A model generated the notes under the pieces. It worked only from the letters and a program-made list of their open reading frames with translations. It was not told the origin of the DNA and made no database searches. Positions 21,521-33,680 of a stretch of 64,000 bases of DNA are shown in pieces. The DNA is from Flabesymbios commensalis (lineage: Eukaryota; Annelida; Polychaeta; Terebellida; Flabelligeridae): assembly GCA_964017125.1 (NCBI GenBank), contig OZ024909.1:50379580-50443579 (forward strand). The letters run 5' to 3'. Both the position numbers and the translations under genes were made by a program. The first letter of the stretch is position 1. Every line of letters starts with the position of its first letter.

Positions 21521-22661
21521 CCTCCAGCTGAAGCAGTAGTAAGTAACATTTATTACTGACATATCTACATGTACAAGAATAGCATGGGAACAGAGCTTAA
21601 TGCCGCACCCACAAATTAATGAAAATGATTAGGTGTGGTTGCAAGTTGGTTGCATGTTTCGATGCAGCGGGTCTACGAGTTACACAAGCTGGATGGGAAC
21701 TGGGTACAGAAAGTCATCGTGAATTAATAAAATTCATGCAGGTTGATGATTAGGAAACAATGGCACAACTCTCTCAGACTAACGTTGGTATATTGATTGA
21801 ATATGGTGTTTTGGATATTATGTATTATGAAATAAATACATTAAATTTGTACTGCATATTTCCCTTGGATATATAGAGTTATTTGTTTGTCACTAATTAC
21901 TCTTAATTAATCTCAAATACGGATGACAATATACTTGTTCCCAATCATACCTCAAATGGCGGCTATCTCGGATTTATTCTTCAACGAAGCCTTGAGAGTT
22001 ACTAATAGCTTCGGAAGTGAATTCAGCTTTAAAAATCATGTGAAGTATTACATAAAATATATGTCAAATAGTTCACGAATTACAACTTGAACGTGGCGCT
22101 TGGCGGCTATTATGAATTTTGTCAAAAAAGGATGTTCCGCTCAGGGGAAACTTTGGGACTTTTTACAGGTGATAAAGGCGGACATTCTGAACACATCCTA
22201 AAATTTTCGGCTTTTTTTTACATTTCAAAACCTAAAATTCCTGGACTAAGGACACACTGTACACTCCAAGCCTTAAAACAGTTTGGAATACTCTTTCTGC
22301 ACGAACTCGATAACAAACATTCGACCCAAACATCAGACGTCATGAACTAAATAAATCTAATTAATGTTCCGCAAGCATTTAAGCATGACATTATGATGTG
22401 AATTTAATAGCCATCCTGAGTGGCCAGTGTACTGTTTACACACATGCATGCACGTACATCCCCAGGCTCAACATGCTCAAAGAGGATGATAATAGCCTTT
22501 AATTCCATATTCCAACTATTAACCCTTTGCCTGGTAGTCACGACAATAGTCGCTTTTAAATCGTTTTATTAGCCGGTTAAATCACTGTTATCGGAAATAA
22601 AATGACTGTTTAAACACCAAAATGTGGAAATGTTTGGTGTCAAATTAAACAAATATGAGTA

Positions 22662-22723
22662 ATTTTCAACCACTCGAGGTTGTGGGTCGCGGTAGCGAGA
22701 CACGACCTCAAGTGGTTGAAAAT
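22662..22723. repeat. Inverted repeat, CAACCACTCGAGGTTGTG family
   Basis: Arms ATTTTCAACCACTCGAGGTTG and its inverse around a loop with GGTAGCGAGACA. A diverged relative with the same loop (GTCAGCGAGACACAACC) lies at 56519-56590, so this is a dispersed short hairpin element. Confidence 0.65.
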
Positions 22724-23119
22724 GTAAATAATTTAAGTTAGCAGGATAAGGGTTAAGACAGCTGGCAAATAGCTGGCAAATGGCACCTGGGAATATAAAT
22801 GTTCTATTTCTAGTTTTAGTTTTGAATATCATTGTTTTTTTTGTTAGTGAAACCTATTGATAAGAATGTAATTTTTAATAATAATATAATCAAATTTTGT
22901 TTCATTAGGCTACATAATGGTCCCGTTGTTAAATCCTATAGTGACGTAAATGTTGGTGTAAATTGAAGATTTTTGGTACACATACGATAATCATGAAGTT
23001 ATGGTCGCCCGATTTAGCATTCCAATCATAAACTCTTATGATGGGTGAATCGAACGCAATCAAGGTATTTTAAGAATAGCTGGCCTATAAATTATAGTTC
23101 TCTCAAATAAACAACTTAC

Positions 23120-23285
23120 CAGGAAAAGTAATTTTCGAATTCTCCTTCGATCCTTCTTTCAAGATAAAAACTTTTTCGGGATTTATGGTTGCTATTTGGC
23201 TAGTTGAATACAACAATAATAGTAGCAAACAGCATGTAGATACGATAAATCCTAGAGTTTTGCTGGATTTCAAAGTAAGCTCCAT
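23120..23285 (-). CDS. Carbohydrate sulfotransferase, signal-anchor exon
   Basis: Opens with ATG 23285 and encodes MELTLKSSK, then a hydrophobic stretch (FIVSTCCLLLLLLYS, about residues 13-27), then a polar stem (about 28-55). This is a short cytoplasmic tail, signal anchor and stem: the N-terminus of a type II Golgi enzyme. A consensus donor CCTG/GTAAGT follows, breaking the codon after its first base. The only sulfotransferase catalytic domain in the window lies downstream on the same strand with the matching phase. The link rests on topology and phase, not on transcript data. An acceptor-like CTATCAG lies 10 bases before the ATG, so an upstream 5' UTR exon is possible. Confidence 0.7.
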
Positions 23286-23809
23286 GTATATAATCTGATA
23301 GTGACGCCAATGGAATTATTGCAGTAAAACGACGATCGATGGTTTCGTTTGGCAACAGGTTAGAACCTGGTTGTGGTTTGTTCACCAGAGCCAAAGTAGT
23401 CAGCTAAGTGGAGCTGAGTGAAATGAAGCTAAGATCGAATGCCAGCTGTACATATTATAGTCGTTATCGGACCGTGTCTTTGTGTTCACCGAGCACACGA
23501 TCGGTACTAAAGTGTGACTGATCATTTAAGTACTACCGATCATCTTCAACAGCTGATGGCGTAAAACTTTCCGCTTTTATGATCACCGTACCTGGTCTAC
23601 TTGTGGAAACACAGTTGTATACAAACGACCCATATCGACTGTCTGACCCATTCTGTTCAATTAACCTGAAATTAAATGATGCAGAAATTACCTCACGATA
23701 ATAATAGCCTACCACAGGTAGTTTCCTTGACAAAACATAATGCAGGATTTTTTACATTTTCAGGCTGGCGTAATAATATTTATTTTGGCTTAGTACAGGT
23801 TGTCTCAAA

Positions 23810-23918
23810 CCCAGCAAACACAACGCATCGAGACAATGTTTGACCAATGTTGGGCCAACGTCGTAGACGGTGGTCCAACATTGGGCAAACATTGTCTAAA
23901 TGTGTCGTGTATGCCGGG
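23810..23918. mobile_element. Short MITE of the CCAGCAAACAC family
   Basis: About 109 bp that folds on itself: CCCAGCAAACACAACGC at one end and GTGTCGTGTATGCCGGG at the other, with inner arms CAATGTTTGACCAATGTTGG and CCAACATTGGGCAAACATTG around ACGTCGTAGACGG. Relatives occur at 23921-24631 (split), 28771-28870, 29132-29242, 35021-35125, 35652-35722 and 41938-42095. Confidence 0.8.
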
Positions 23919-23920
23919 AA

Positions 23921-24631
23921 GACCCAGTAAACACGATACTTTGACACAATGCTGATTTATTGATTTTGATATCAGCAATCGTTGTACATGGGGTATTATC
24001 TGCTGCTGCTCTGGGTGTGATGTACGATAATACTTGGTCTGAGAAACATATGCTCTACCGGTTCATTGATATCACCGCAACCTTTACTGGTAGCGCGACG
24101 GCTTTACGAGCTGACGCCAGCCGATGGTTTTAGATTAATCGTAATAATTTTATATAGGGATGTATACGTTAAAAGCATGACAAATATTATAACTTGTATA
24201 TTTTGATTATAAAAATATTCTACTTGTATTTATTTTCTAGGTTTCTACGCTTTCTAAAGTGTGTTTTTTGCTACTATTTATAATAATGTGTAGTTATTTT
24301 ATCTCTGGTTTTGGCGCGGGAAACTCATATTATTATGTATATTATTTTTTTCATACTTTTATGCTTATACTTTTTGTACATAGATGAATATAAATATAGT
24401 TGCTGCCTAGCTTGCAGAGGCTTCTATAAGCCTGTTCTAGCGCAGCACGACCATTGTTGTATATAATTTGATGATATAATGTGTATATTTTTTGTATCTG
24501 TTTTTAAATATATATGTATTGGTCAAAAGCTGAATAATAAAAAAAAAAATTAACGTTGCGGCAGCGTCGGAGACGGTGGGCTAACATTAAACCAACATTG
24601 GGTTTAGGCCTACGTGTCGTGTTTGCTGGTG
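23921..24631. mobile_element. Second CCAGCAAACAC MITE, split by an insertion
   Basis: The left half (CCCAGTAAACACGATAC to about 23956) and right half (about 24552-24631, with GCGTCGGAGACGG and ending GTGTCGTGTTTGCTGG) together match one MITE of about 110 bp. The roughly 600 bases between them are foreign and end in an A-run. Confidence 0.6.
23957..24551 (+). pseudogene. 5'-truncated retrocopy of an mRNA 3' end
   Basis: Sits inside the split MITE. The first part is open for about 55 codons (AIVVHGVLSAAALGVMYDN, then TWSEKHMLYRF, then TATFTGSATALRADASRWF and a stop at about 24132). It is followed by about 400 bp of AT-rich sequence with AATAATAAA and a run of eleven A. This looks like the end of a polyadenylated transcript retroposed into the MITE. 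I do not recognise the protein; the hydrophobic start suggests a membrane protein or a LINE end. No clear target duplication is seen. Confidence 0.5.
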
Positions 24632-24688
24632 ATATCAAATATCTTGTACAATGAGATGGTTTACTTATAAAGCGCCCTGGAAAGCGTG

Positions 24689-25102
24689 TATACTCGCCAT
24701 CAAATTAACCAGGATCGCATGATTTTCAGCGATTTCTCCGTCAATTCTAAACCGATTTTCTTCAAATTTTGCAAAGGCCATTTTCTATTCAAATCCTAAC
24801 AGCCCTAAAAATTTTGTAAAATTATATAGCGTATTTCAAAAGTTAGACCATTTGACATGTAATGAATTGAAATTACGACGTCCCTCTATAAACCCATTAA
24901 ACTAATTTTAGAATTTTATTACATGGCAAATGGTCTAACTTTTGAAATGATTAATATTATTTTGCGAAATTTTTACCCCTGTTAGGATTTCAATAGAAAA
25001 TGGACTCTGCAAAATTTCAAGGAAATCGGTTCAAAATTGACGGATAAATCGCCGAAAATCATGCGATCCTGGTTGATCATTTTTAATTTGACGGCGAGTA
25101 TA
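24689..25102. mobile_element. Foldback MITE with TA ends
   Basis: About 414 bp, a nearly complete palindrome. The left arm starts TACTCGCCATCAAATTAACC and the right arm ends with its inverse (AATTTGACGGCGAGTA). The arms keep matching over some 190 bp (ACCAGGATCGCATGATTTTC; TTTTGCAAAGGCCATTTTCT), with TA on both sides. A further copy enters the right edge of the window at 63891. There is no coding sequence. The TA target suggests the Tc1/mariner superfamily. Confidence 0.85.
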
Positions 25103-25369
25103 GTACATTATCAGATTATGCGGTGGTGCCACCTATAGTCAACACTGCGACTCTCCACCTTGTAGAGAATCATCGAATAAAACAAATTAAAATTCTCACA
25201 TTTAATGTCGCTGCTCCAGGTTTGACAGCTTTGTCAATATTTTTCAAATATATCTAATGTAACAAATCAACTATAAATACAGCAGATGTTTGACTGCTAT
25301 TTTTATATTAAAATAAGATATCAGCGATTAAAATGTCATTATTAAAAAAAAACGACTTATATATAGCTA

Positions 25370-25513
25370 CACTCTAAGCAATATAGGTTCTTTAGAAGGA
25401 ACCCTTCAGTACTATTACCATGTAACCCCAGAAGAACCCTTGCAGGGTTCTCCTGAGGTTGCATGGTAATAGTACTGAAGGGTTCTTTTTAAAGAACCTA
25501 TATTGTTTAGAGT
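25370..25513. mobile_element. Palindromic MITE, 144 bp, TA duplication
   Basis: Starts CACTCTAAGCAATATAGG and ends with its inverse, with TA at both sides. The arms are nearly perfect through GAAGGAACCCTTCAGTACTA. It would fold into one long hairpin. Probably a Tc1/mariner-type MITE. Confidence 0.85.
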
Positions 25514-26091
25514 GTACACAAAGATGTGGGTGGAGAACGGGGTTACGACAGAATGTCGTCAAGCATGTTATTGATTGACCACCAGGCAGACAAGTGCACC
25601 ACTTCATATTATACTTTGATGATTCCGCCTACATTGCCAAAATCAAAGCTAGCATGCTGGTGTTATTTTTTGTTCGCCCACCCTGCGATTTTAGCATGCG
25701 CGCCCCAAGTATGCCAGCAATAAAAGCATGCGATTCTGACCTAATATAAATCGAGTGCTGCCCCATAGCTTTTAAAAGCGATTAGCATCAGACATGCCAG
25801 TGACATGCCAAGTCTTATACCATTGGCATATGAATATGAATATTTATATTAAGTCTCTATTTAGGCGTATAATGGATGGTCACGTTTTTGAAACATGTTC
25901 ATGACCCCTCTTTAATATTATTTCAATTTTTAATGTAATTAATCGATTAATGATATCATAGAGATAGAATAAACAAGATTTTAATAATCAGATAATAATA
26001 AAAACTTTATTTTTATGAATTAGTGCAGATGTCCAAATTTGGTCTTCTGTACTGTGACGTGGTAATACTGCTATATCTGTACTGCCGTGCC

Positions 26092-26148
26092 AAGCCAAAA
26101 GGCAGTATCTGCTTACTTTACAAGTAAGCAGATACTGCCTTTTGGCTT
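26092..26148. repeat. Perfect 27-bp-arm hairpin
   Basis: Two perfectly complementary 27-base arms (AAGCCAAAAGGCAGTATCTG and on to TACTT) separated by three bases, TAC. Pairing continues imperfectly outward for about ten more bases (ACTGCCGTGCC / TGCAGAGCAGT). Perfect arms with a three-base loop mean either a very recent inverted duplication or a MITE end. The loop is too small for a typical microRNA precursor. Confidence 0.75.
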
Positions 26149-26149
26149 T

Positions 26150-28770
26150 GCAGAGCAGTGTAGGCCTACCTTGTATTTGACAAACATGCCATTCCAAAAA
26201 TCATTTATGCTGTATTTTATTATAACAATAATACATGGGGAAATGTTTATATATGCCGTTAATTTAATATTATTTTCATTATTGGACATTTCTACTTGAT
26301 ATAGTTAAGGTCCGCCACTAAACCAAATGAACACAGATGCAGTTCTGGGCGCGTGTACCCTGTGTACACTTAGACAAGTCTATTACACCTGATGGGTTGA
26401 TCAGACTGTGTTAATTGTTTCTTGAACAGGTGCTTTGTATATCAATCAGCAGTGGTGATTCACCTAGCCTATTGTGTATAACAGCTACCCACATTATTTT
26501 GGCACCAGAGTTGCAGGTAGGGCTAGATGGGGCTCCCGAAGAGTGGGTGACATCGCTACTATTTTATTTTATGTGCAATTTTATTGCGCAATTTCTTTTC
26601 AATGAGACTACCAGTTCGAACAAGGGAAGGTTGTTATAAAATAATTATATAGTAACGTTACAGTTAAACTCATAAATAACAACAACATAGAAGGTAAACC
26701 AATTAAGTGAATAAAATGAAACTATTTTCTACAAAAATATAGGACACCGGTGATGAAGAATTTCGATCGGGTCTACATCATAAATATATATAGCAAAATA
26801 AGCCTACATCAATTGAATTGAAATCATAATTAATTAGACTATCACCTAAAAGGATATCTATAAATAAATAAATGCATCTCACATAGGGACCTACATAAAT
26901 TGAAATAAATATTTTTTATAGAAATATAAAAAACAAGCCTATTGACTGAAGACGCATATATATAAGCCCTATCGCTAGAATCTGGCAAAATGTGACTGAC
27001 ATCATATAATGATTGTTGTTGACAATAAAAGAGATTGATAAAAAACGTCTTTGATTGTTGACGACAAGTAAAAATGGAGATAACTGAGCATTATAATCGC
27101 ACCTCACATGGTTCACACCCTATAGCTCTTTACTGCTCTTAAAACAGTGCCACAATTCGGAGAGGCAACTTATGAAGAAACACATTTCTCAGTCAGAGAA
27201 ATAAAATACAAGAGAGCATCGAGAAGCCGCAATTATGAAAAGCGATTACAGAGAAAAGAAATACGAGAGAGCCTGGCCCTAAACCATTAAAAATAAAATG
27301 TAAAACATATAAATCGTAATGAATTAGACCTAGTGCAATCATAAAAAAGGTACCAGTCCACCTAGGCATGGCTGTTCAAAAGTTAAAACTTGCCTGTTAT
27401 ATTAAAAGTTGGTTAATTGAGTTTTAATAGCTAACATATCATTATATTAAAACATTTCAACAATAACAAATTAAAACTAAATGAATCTTGATTTTCCTTG
27501 GAAGGTTTGAATTTGGCTAAAACTGGGTGGTGAGCTAGTCTCTAACTATAGAAGAATTAGTAGGTGGTTCGTTACGATTGTCCGAGCACATTTTGTAGGC
27601 CCACCCCCGTGAGGAGCATGTTCATCGTTTTGAGGAGTTAGAAGTAAAAAAATATTTTGAATCAATGATTCGAAGCGAGCTTCAATATACCAGGGGCGGA
27701 TAAAGGACTTGAAAAGGAGGGGGTTATTGCGACTCCCCCCACCCCAAATTTTTTCTGTCTATTTAGGCCTAAGACAATTTGGGGGACTTTTCAGAGAATT
27801 TGCCTTCAACCACGCCTGAATAACACAATTATGTGGTGCAAATGTGACCCCGGTATGGTAACTTAAGTGCCTTTCGTGAGGTAATCGCAGCGTGTTTACA
27901 AAAGAACTGGTGTACCCACATAGACGTCGAGGTATTCCGGTCATCATTTCTTTTGTTGTGGAAGACTCTTTGTTGACACGTTTGAGTTGCGATTGTTAAT
28001 TGAAGTTCATGACGAATGGCCTGGAGCAGGCGCGGAACCAGAGGGGGGGGGCGCAGGGGGGCGCACGCCCAACTCTTTTTGCGCCAAATAATTTGAAAAG
28101 TCCTTAAATTGGCCAAAAAAATCTTGGGGGGAGAGGCGGCACGCTGTGGCATCGCAGTTAGGCGGCTGTTGAAGGCATTGACAGAGCCAGCATGAATGAT
28201 ACTGACTGGGAGAGTATTCCACTTAGAGACTATTTACTACGCAATTACTAAAGACTAATAGTCTTAAGTCAGGTGAATCGACATGAAATTTACTTGATCG
28301 ACATGATCAAGATGACAAAATCAGAATGTTATCTGCTGACTGGGTGGAACTGTATACCCAAACAATCCAGTCGCATAAGCATGTACTTCCATACGCATCT
28401 GGCCATAAAAAAATAGTTATTATGCCCGGCCGTAGGCCAGGAGCCTATTGAGTTTATTTTGCCTGAGTTTGTGTCCTATTTAGGGGAAAGAAGGGTGCTG
28501 TGTGTGGGAAACGGTTGACATTTATGTACACCAGTCCTTATCATGCTTATCAACATGTCGAATATAACGTTTGAGGTTGCTAGGTCAAACAGTTGCGTTT
28601 TTAAAAAGTGTTAAGAAAAATTAATATTAAAGATTATATTTGTGATCAGAGCCTCAAGCCACAGTCGGTGGCCCATCATTACATCAGCATCAGGCCAATG
28701 TATAGTGTTATCTAGAAGTGGTACGCGGGGAGTAAAGCGTCACCTATAAAGAGTCACCCGCATAACAATA
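26150..28770. other. Non-coding AT-rich stretch
   Basis: I see no gene. G-rich and C-rich runs at 27700-27745 and 28040-28065 belong to degenerate copies of a repeat that also appears near 32290, 52080 and 52400 (a C- or G-run beside a GGCGGA or GGCGCC motif). No terminal repeats or duplications could be found. Confidence 0.4.
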
Positions 28771-28870
28771 CTGGACAACACGGGACAAGCACTGTTCCAA
28801 TGTTGGGCCAGCGTCAAAGCCTGTGGGTCAACATTGAAACAGCATTGGGTGAATGCCATGTGTTTGCTGT
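28771..28870. mobile_element. CCAGCAAACAC-family MITE, diverged copy
   Basis: Contains CCAATGTTGGGCCAGCGTC and AACATTGAAACAGCATTGGG in inverted order and ends CATGTGTTTGCTG, matching the family described at 23810. Confidence 0.6.
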
Positions 28871-29131
28871 AGTATAGTAAATCATTGCTTTACGTCACTT
28901 TTCGGCACAAAAGATCTTTTAAGTGACATTGTAATACGATAAAAACGTAGTCAATTGGTGAGATGAATGATGTACAGATGATGATGTTAAGGTGGGGTGA
29001 TAGGGCATGGTGGGTTATTGAGAGCGTTTTCCTTCGCTCGCCCAATAAGGAGTTCTTGGTATGTCTAGGGGATGTACCCCCAGACATGCCCAGAAGGCCG
29101 GAGACTTTTTGCCGATGTGCTGGCCCAAGTA

Positions 29132-29242
29132 TACAGCAGACCCAGTGTTGGACTAGTGTTGGGCCAGCGTCGTAGAAAATTGACCAGCATTGAACCAGCA
29201 AGGTCTGCGACGCTGACACAACATTGCATCGGAATTGGGTGG
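29132..29242. mobile_element. CCAGCAAACAC-family MITE, diverged copy
   Basis: Holds GTGTTGGGCCAGCGTCGTAG followed by GACCAGCATTGAACCAGC, the centre of the family, with degraded ends. An extra GCGACGCTGACACAACATTG follows and may be a second partial copy. Confidence 0.5.
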
Positions 29243-29866
29243 ATAGGCTTACATGGTGTGTACGGGGTACATGGTAGAGACGCCCACACTGACTTATCAG
29301 TGTCACAATGTCACAGTACTTTCGGGAGTGAAAGAGACAAACGGCGATTCACTGGCAAGTATTGATTGGATATTGGCCAGCACCGGCGATGGTGGTGGAA
29401 GGAATACACAATGAATATATAGTTTAACTTGCCTCCTTGGTTCTTCCCTTAATCATATCATGGACATTTAGGATTCTGGCCCATGAGGAAGACCAATACA
29501 GTTATGTTTACAACATATTAAGTCGCTTTTTTGCCTAATAATAGCACACAAACAGACTAAAGCCCGGCCTCGGAGTTCATGAACTCCTTTTCTAGTATTA
29601 AATTATACTCATCTAATTCACGACATTCTCGCACATTTTATTTCATTTTTTCTATAAATAACACCAAAGACTGTCATATTTAATATCATTTTAGACTAGA
29701 TTATTTGCTCTAACGAATAGCCCCACTATTTTTTTATTGCGCTATATAATCCGTGTCACATGCTTCATAAAATTGTTTTAACATTCGCCTCAACATAAAA
29801 TGGTAACTACTACAACTCCAGCTTCAGCACATTGTACTAGTATACTCGTTTGACATAAAATGTATA

Positions 29867-31833
29867 CAGTGGGGACCCGGTATCGGACTGCCTCACAAAG
29901 CGGACCATCCCGGAATACGGACCACCTCTAGCAAATACCAATTTTGTTCCCATTCACATAATGTATTATCAGATTCAGAAAGCGGACCAACCTACGATTC
30001 GGGACACGGACCACCCTTTTTCAATCCCAAATCAGAAAAAGACTCAAAAAACGGACCACCCCAAGAGCAAAAAAAAATCATTCACACTTTTGCAGTCTAT
30101 TGGGAGAGACATATGCATCAACTAAGAGACCAGCTGCGGCTGGATTCACTGATGGGACTAGCTGTAGCTACATCCACTGATGGGACAAGCTTTGGCTACA
30201 TCTACTAATAGGACAAGCAAAGCATCTTAAAGTTAAGATCATCTTAACTTTCTCTTATTTGCATTAGAAAAGTTAAGATCATGTTAACTTTTTTAATGCA
30301 AATAAGAGAAAGTTCAGATGATCTTAATTTTAAGATTCTTTGTGGGATGGACCCCAGCTCTGGTTTATTCCACCAAGTGGACCAGTTGGCTGGATCCACT
30401 AAGAGGACTAGAGCTGGCTGGATCCACAAACGTGGCCAGCAGTGGCTGGATCCACTAAGCTCAGACTGGATGACGTAAAGGATTAGCGCTGATGACATAA
30501 ATGTCAACATTTAAACATTGTCATCAGTGCAAATTGCAATCACTTGCCTTATATCATGTCCTTTCCTTGAATCGCGCCTCTACGGTTGGTTGCGTTCTCA
30601 ACGGTGTAGTGTTTTAGCTCCTACGACCGTCTTTCTTTGTTATTACAGTTCAAAATAATTTATAGAGCGCGAACTTACGATAACAGCTTAGTGTGAATAT
30701 TTATGTTGCTAAGACAATTTAAGTCTTATTTAAGTCTTATATTTAAAAATTTGGTAAATGCAGCGCGTCGAATGGTCTTAGACCAGATTTTTGCGCTATA
30801 TAAGCTTTTATTTATTATTAATAATTATAGAAAGTTATATTAGAACTGTTATATCAATAGTTGAGCTAGTGGTCTATAGGAACCAAAAGGTTAAACAAAG
30901 ACGCTTTTGATTTTCCACCAGCTAACAAAAATACCATTCGGCGTGCAACAATCATTTAATTACTCATATACAAGGTCTATGTGTGTTTAATACAGATAGG
31001 CCTATAGCGTATAAATATAATTATACTGAAATAGGAAAAAAATTAATTCAAGCGATACAAACAAACAGATGGTCATATTTATAACATAATCATATTCATA
31101 ATTCTAGAAGATAATTCGCTAGGCTGTTTTTGTCAACTTGACTTGTCATAAATGAGAGGCCCTATCGTTCATATAGTGAAACAAAGCATAACAATTCCGT
31201 CATGATTTTATCTATTAGTTTCGCATATTTAACGGAGTAATTACTGGTAATTATCTAAATTATATCCAGTTAACTTACTGTAAGTTACATAAGTGTTAAC
31301 CACGGCTGATCGATTTCCCGTTCACAGATGCAATGGCCTGATCATCCTAAACAAACGATACTATCACACTAAGAACTTAACGAAAGAAATAATTTTTACT
31401 CCAACCTGATAGTAATGACTCCGTGTATGACTCCCGTATTGACAAATATGATAAATGGATAAATGTCACTTCGAAATCAATTTAAAAAAAATGAAGTCAT
31501 AATAAGGGACTTTGGGTGTTATAGGGTTATTCACGGCTAATCGACTAATTCAGTTTACAACTTTTTACTGAAATGAATATATGTATAATATTTTTCTCAT
31601 GTAGCCTACATTTTTATATGCGTTTAATAAAACTGTCTTTTTAAAATTGTGTGTTGTTTTTTTATTATATCATCAGGTCATATTCAATACATTAGTTTAA
31701 TAATCGACCTAGATATCAACACGTAACAACAAGGCATATCTATAAACAGACTGACTGGCTGGTTTCACAAATCGGACCTACTCCGAAATGGGACCACTTT
31801 CAGTCAATCCCACGGATTTCCGGATCTCTACTA
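29867..31833. mobile_element. Pogo/Tigger-like non-autonomous transposon
   Basis: The left end TA-CAGTGGGGACCCGGTAT and the right end CCGGATCTCTACTA-TA are degenerate inverse copies of the CAGTRGAG-CCCGG end seen in pogo/Tigger elements, with TA on both sides. Several ACGGACCACC boxes follow the left end (29900-30055) and related CGGACCTAC/GGGACCAC boxes precede the right end (31765-31795), as expected of subterminal transposase sites. There is no transposase frame. It encloses a GGATCCACT minisatellite interrupted by a palindrome. Confidence 0.55.
30120..30465. repeat. Minisatellite interrupted by a palindrome
   Basis: Units of about 34-36 bp containing GGCTGGATCCACTAAGAGGAC lie on both sides, in the same orientation, of a palindrome at 30222-30337. 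Each palindrome arm is about 54 bases with few mismatches (centre AAAAGTTAA-GATCATG-TTAACTTTT). The palindrome therefore looks like a MITE inserted in the array. Confidence 0.65.
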
Positions 31834-32943
31834 TAGTTATATCTATCAAATATTTCTCTAGAATTTCAAAAAAAACATGAAATATTAAAACTGTCTAAAC
31901 TGTTATTTTTCAATGCAAAAAAATGTTTTTATATAAATAATGATATCGCAATGATATGTCCCGATTTATACAGAAATGTGTAAGGGGGGGGGGGGTGAAT
32001 CGTGGACATAAAAAAATATCATAAATTGCGTAGGCCTACATGTAGGCCACACCAATAAGCTATACAATCGGATATTTTCTTTTTTTTTTAAATAAGTATT
32101 CTTTTCATTTTATTAAACAAATAGTAATAAGATAATATTATTATATATATATACAAAATATAATGGCTTGAATTTGTGATTGTGAGGTAAGACAGTGCCC
32201 GACAGGCCTATGCCTTAGAGGAAGCCTTTGAGAAATCAAAATTTTGCGGGATGTGGATGCCTTTGGACCCCCGTAAAGCGTCCTTTGACATGTTCTACCC
32301 CCCCCCCCCCTCCGCCCCCTTAATGAAAATCCAATAAAATCCGCCCCTGATACACCACCCAGTTAGGCTTACAAAAGAGCTAGGTATAGCCTATATGTGC
32401 AAACACTTGCATAGTCTTGGCCTATTGTAGATTTGATACCAGATATTTTATATAAAAACACTCCACCTGTGCTACCATGCTTGCATAGAAACATTCTTTC
32501 ATCCTCGTTTTACTCTATTAAAAAGTCTTAGTCGTTCAATAACTATTTGTATTTAATGGTTTGGTAGTCTAGCGTAAAAATAACACGTCTGTTCAATATG
32601 CCAGTGGTATATCTTCTAGACCCTCTCTCCACCCTCCCCCAAAGATATGCCTGCATCACCTTTCTCAAAAAGTAGCCTGAACCCAAAAGACCAGGATGTA
32701 CCCCATGTGCAGCAGACAGAGATGACAACAAACATGCTGGCCCAACTTTGGATGAGATGTTTTTTTATTTTCTCACTTTACAGCCAGTAACCACACCGAA
32801 TTCAATAATCGTCTGAAAATAAAATCGCCATATCATACAAAGTAAGTGAATATGTAAAAAAAATCGACCAAAAACGGTAAATATCGATATGAGAGCGAAA
32901 AAGCATCCACCAGGGTGAAGGTGAATTTGGTTTTTTTTTATAG

Positions 32944-33680
32944 TCTCAGCTTAGATTTTAATACTACAGTCTGACACAAACCACAAGTCTATTCCTGAAA
33001 GTGACACTGACAGCCTGACATTGGCCTGAGACTTACGTGGAATCCGGGTCAGCTCACACCTCAGCCAACTCGGATCTTGACAGTATAACAAGCTAGTGAT
33101 ATTAAACCTATCTACAGGGCTAGCTAGGGTTGCCCGTCATTCAGTTAACGTTAGCGATGACATAGTTTACAAAAAAGAGGCTAATAATAATAATAAATCA
33201 ACTGATGTTTTTAAAAATGATAGTAGGCCCTAATAATAAGGGCTAGGCCTAGTAGTTAACTATCAAGTAATATTTGAATCCGTCCAATCTGTGGCATTAT
33301 TCGAGTTAATCGGATGAAAATAAGTTATTGTTATGGTAAAACATATGTTTTATATCAACCCGAAGTTTTAATTGTATATTGTGAGGAGTTCCCGCGTGAA
33401 TAGTAAATCAGTAACACCATATGATCCCCCCAAAATGGCTTTTTAATGTGAATCCGACTATAGTAGGCCTACTAACTTGCTACTATTAGTAGCTAGTCTC
33501 AGCTTAGATTTTTATAGTCTGACCCAAACCACAAGTTTATTCTCGAAAGTGACACTGACAGCCTGGGACATTGGCCTGAGACTTACGTGGGATCCGGGTC
33601 AACTCGCACCACAGCAAACTCGGACCTTGACAGTATAGTAATATTGAACCTATCTACAGGGCTAGGGTTGCCCTAGCCCC
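32944..33680. repeat. Two copies of a CTCAGCTTAGATTTT repeat family
   Basis: 32944-33230 and 33494-33680 share CTCAGCTTAGATTTT, GTGACACTGACAGCCTG, GGGTCAACTCGCACC-like and CTATCTACAGGGCTAG blocks in the same order. More copies lie at 35998-36110, 36448-36580, 36646-36778 and 40780-40870; the last two appear to be halves of one copy split by the 4 kb foldback element. It is non-coding, with an AAT microsatellite near 33180. Confidence 0.75.

Larger units (their letters stand above)
12658..23119 (-). other. Probable 10.5 kb intron of the sulfotransferase gene
   Basis: Lies between donor CCTG/GTAAGT at 23120/23119 and the acceptor before 12657; phases agree (one base, then two). It holds no other gene I can support. 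Contents: a dimeric SINE (14598-14935), AT-rich DNA, a 2.3 kb inverted-repeat element (17919-20234) with a nested MITE, a minisatellite (21262-21520), a short palindrome (22662-22723) and fragments of low-copy repeats (15325-15425 with 21050-21170 inverted; 15216-15272 with 22252-22310). Small additional exons within it are possible but not seen. Confidence 0.6.

Noticed and set aside
23533-23733. Possible upstream exon of the sulfotransferase gene (TTTAATTTCAG acceptor, GATCGGTAG donor-like end)
   Set aside because: No ATG and no family similarity; splice-like motifs alone are not enough.
32543-32760. Open frame on the plus strand (MPASPFSKSSLNPKDQD, about 48 codons)
   Set aside because: Looks protein-like but is short, has no homologue I recognise and no clear donor site.
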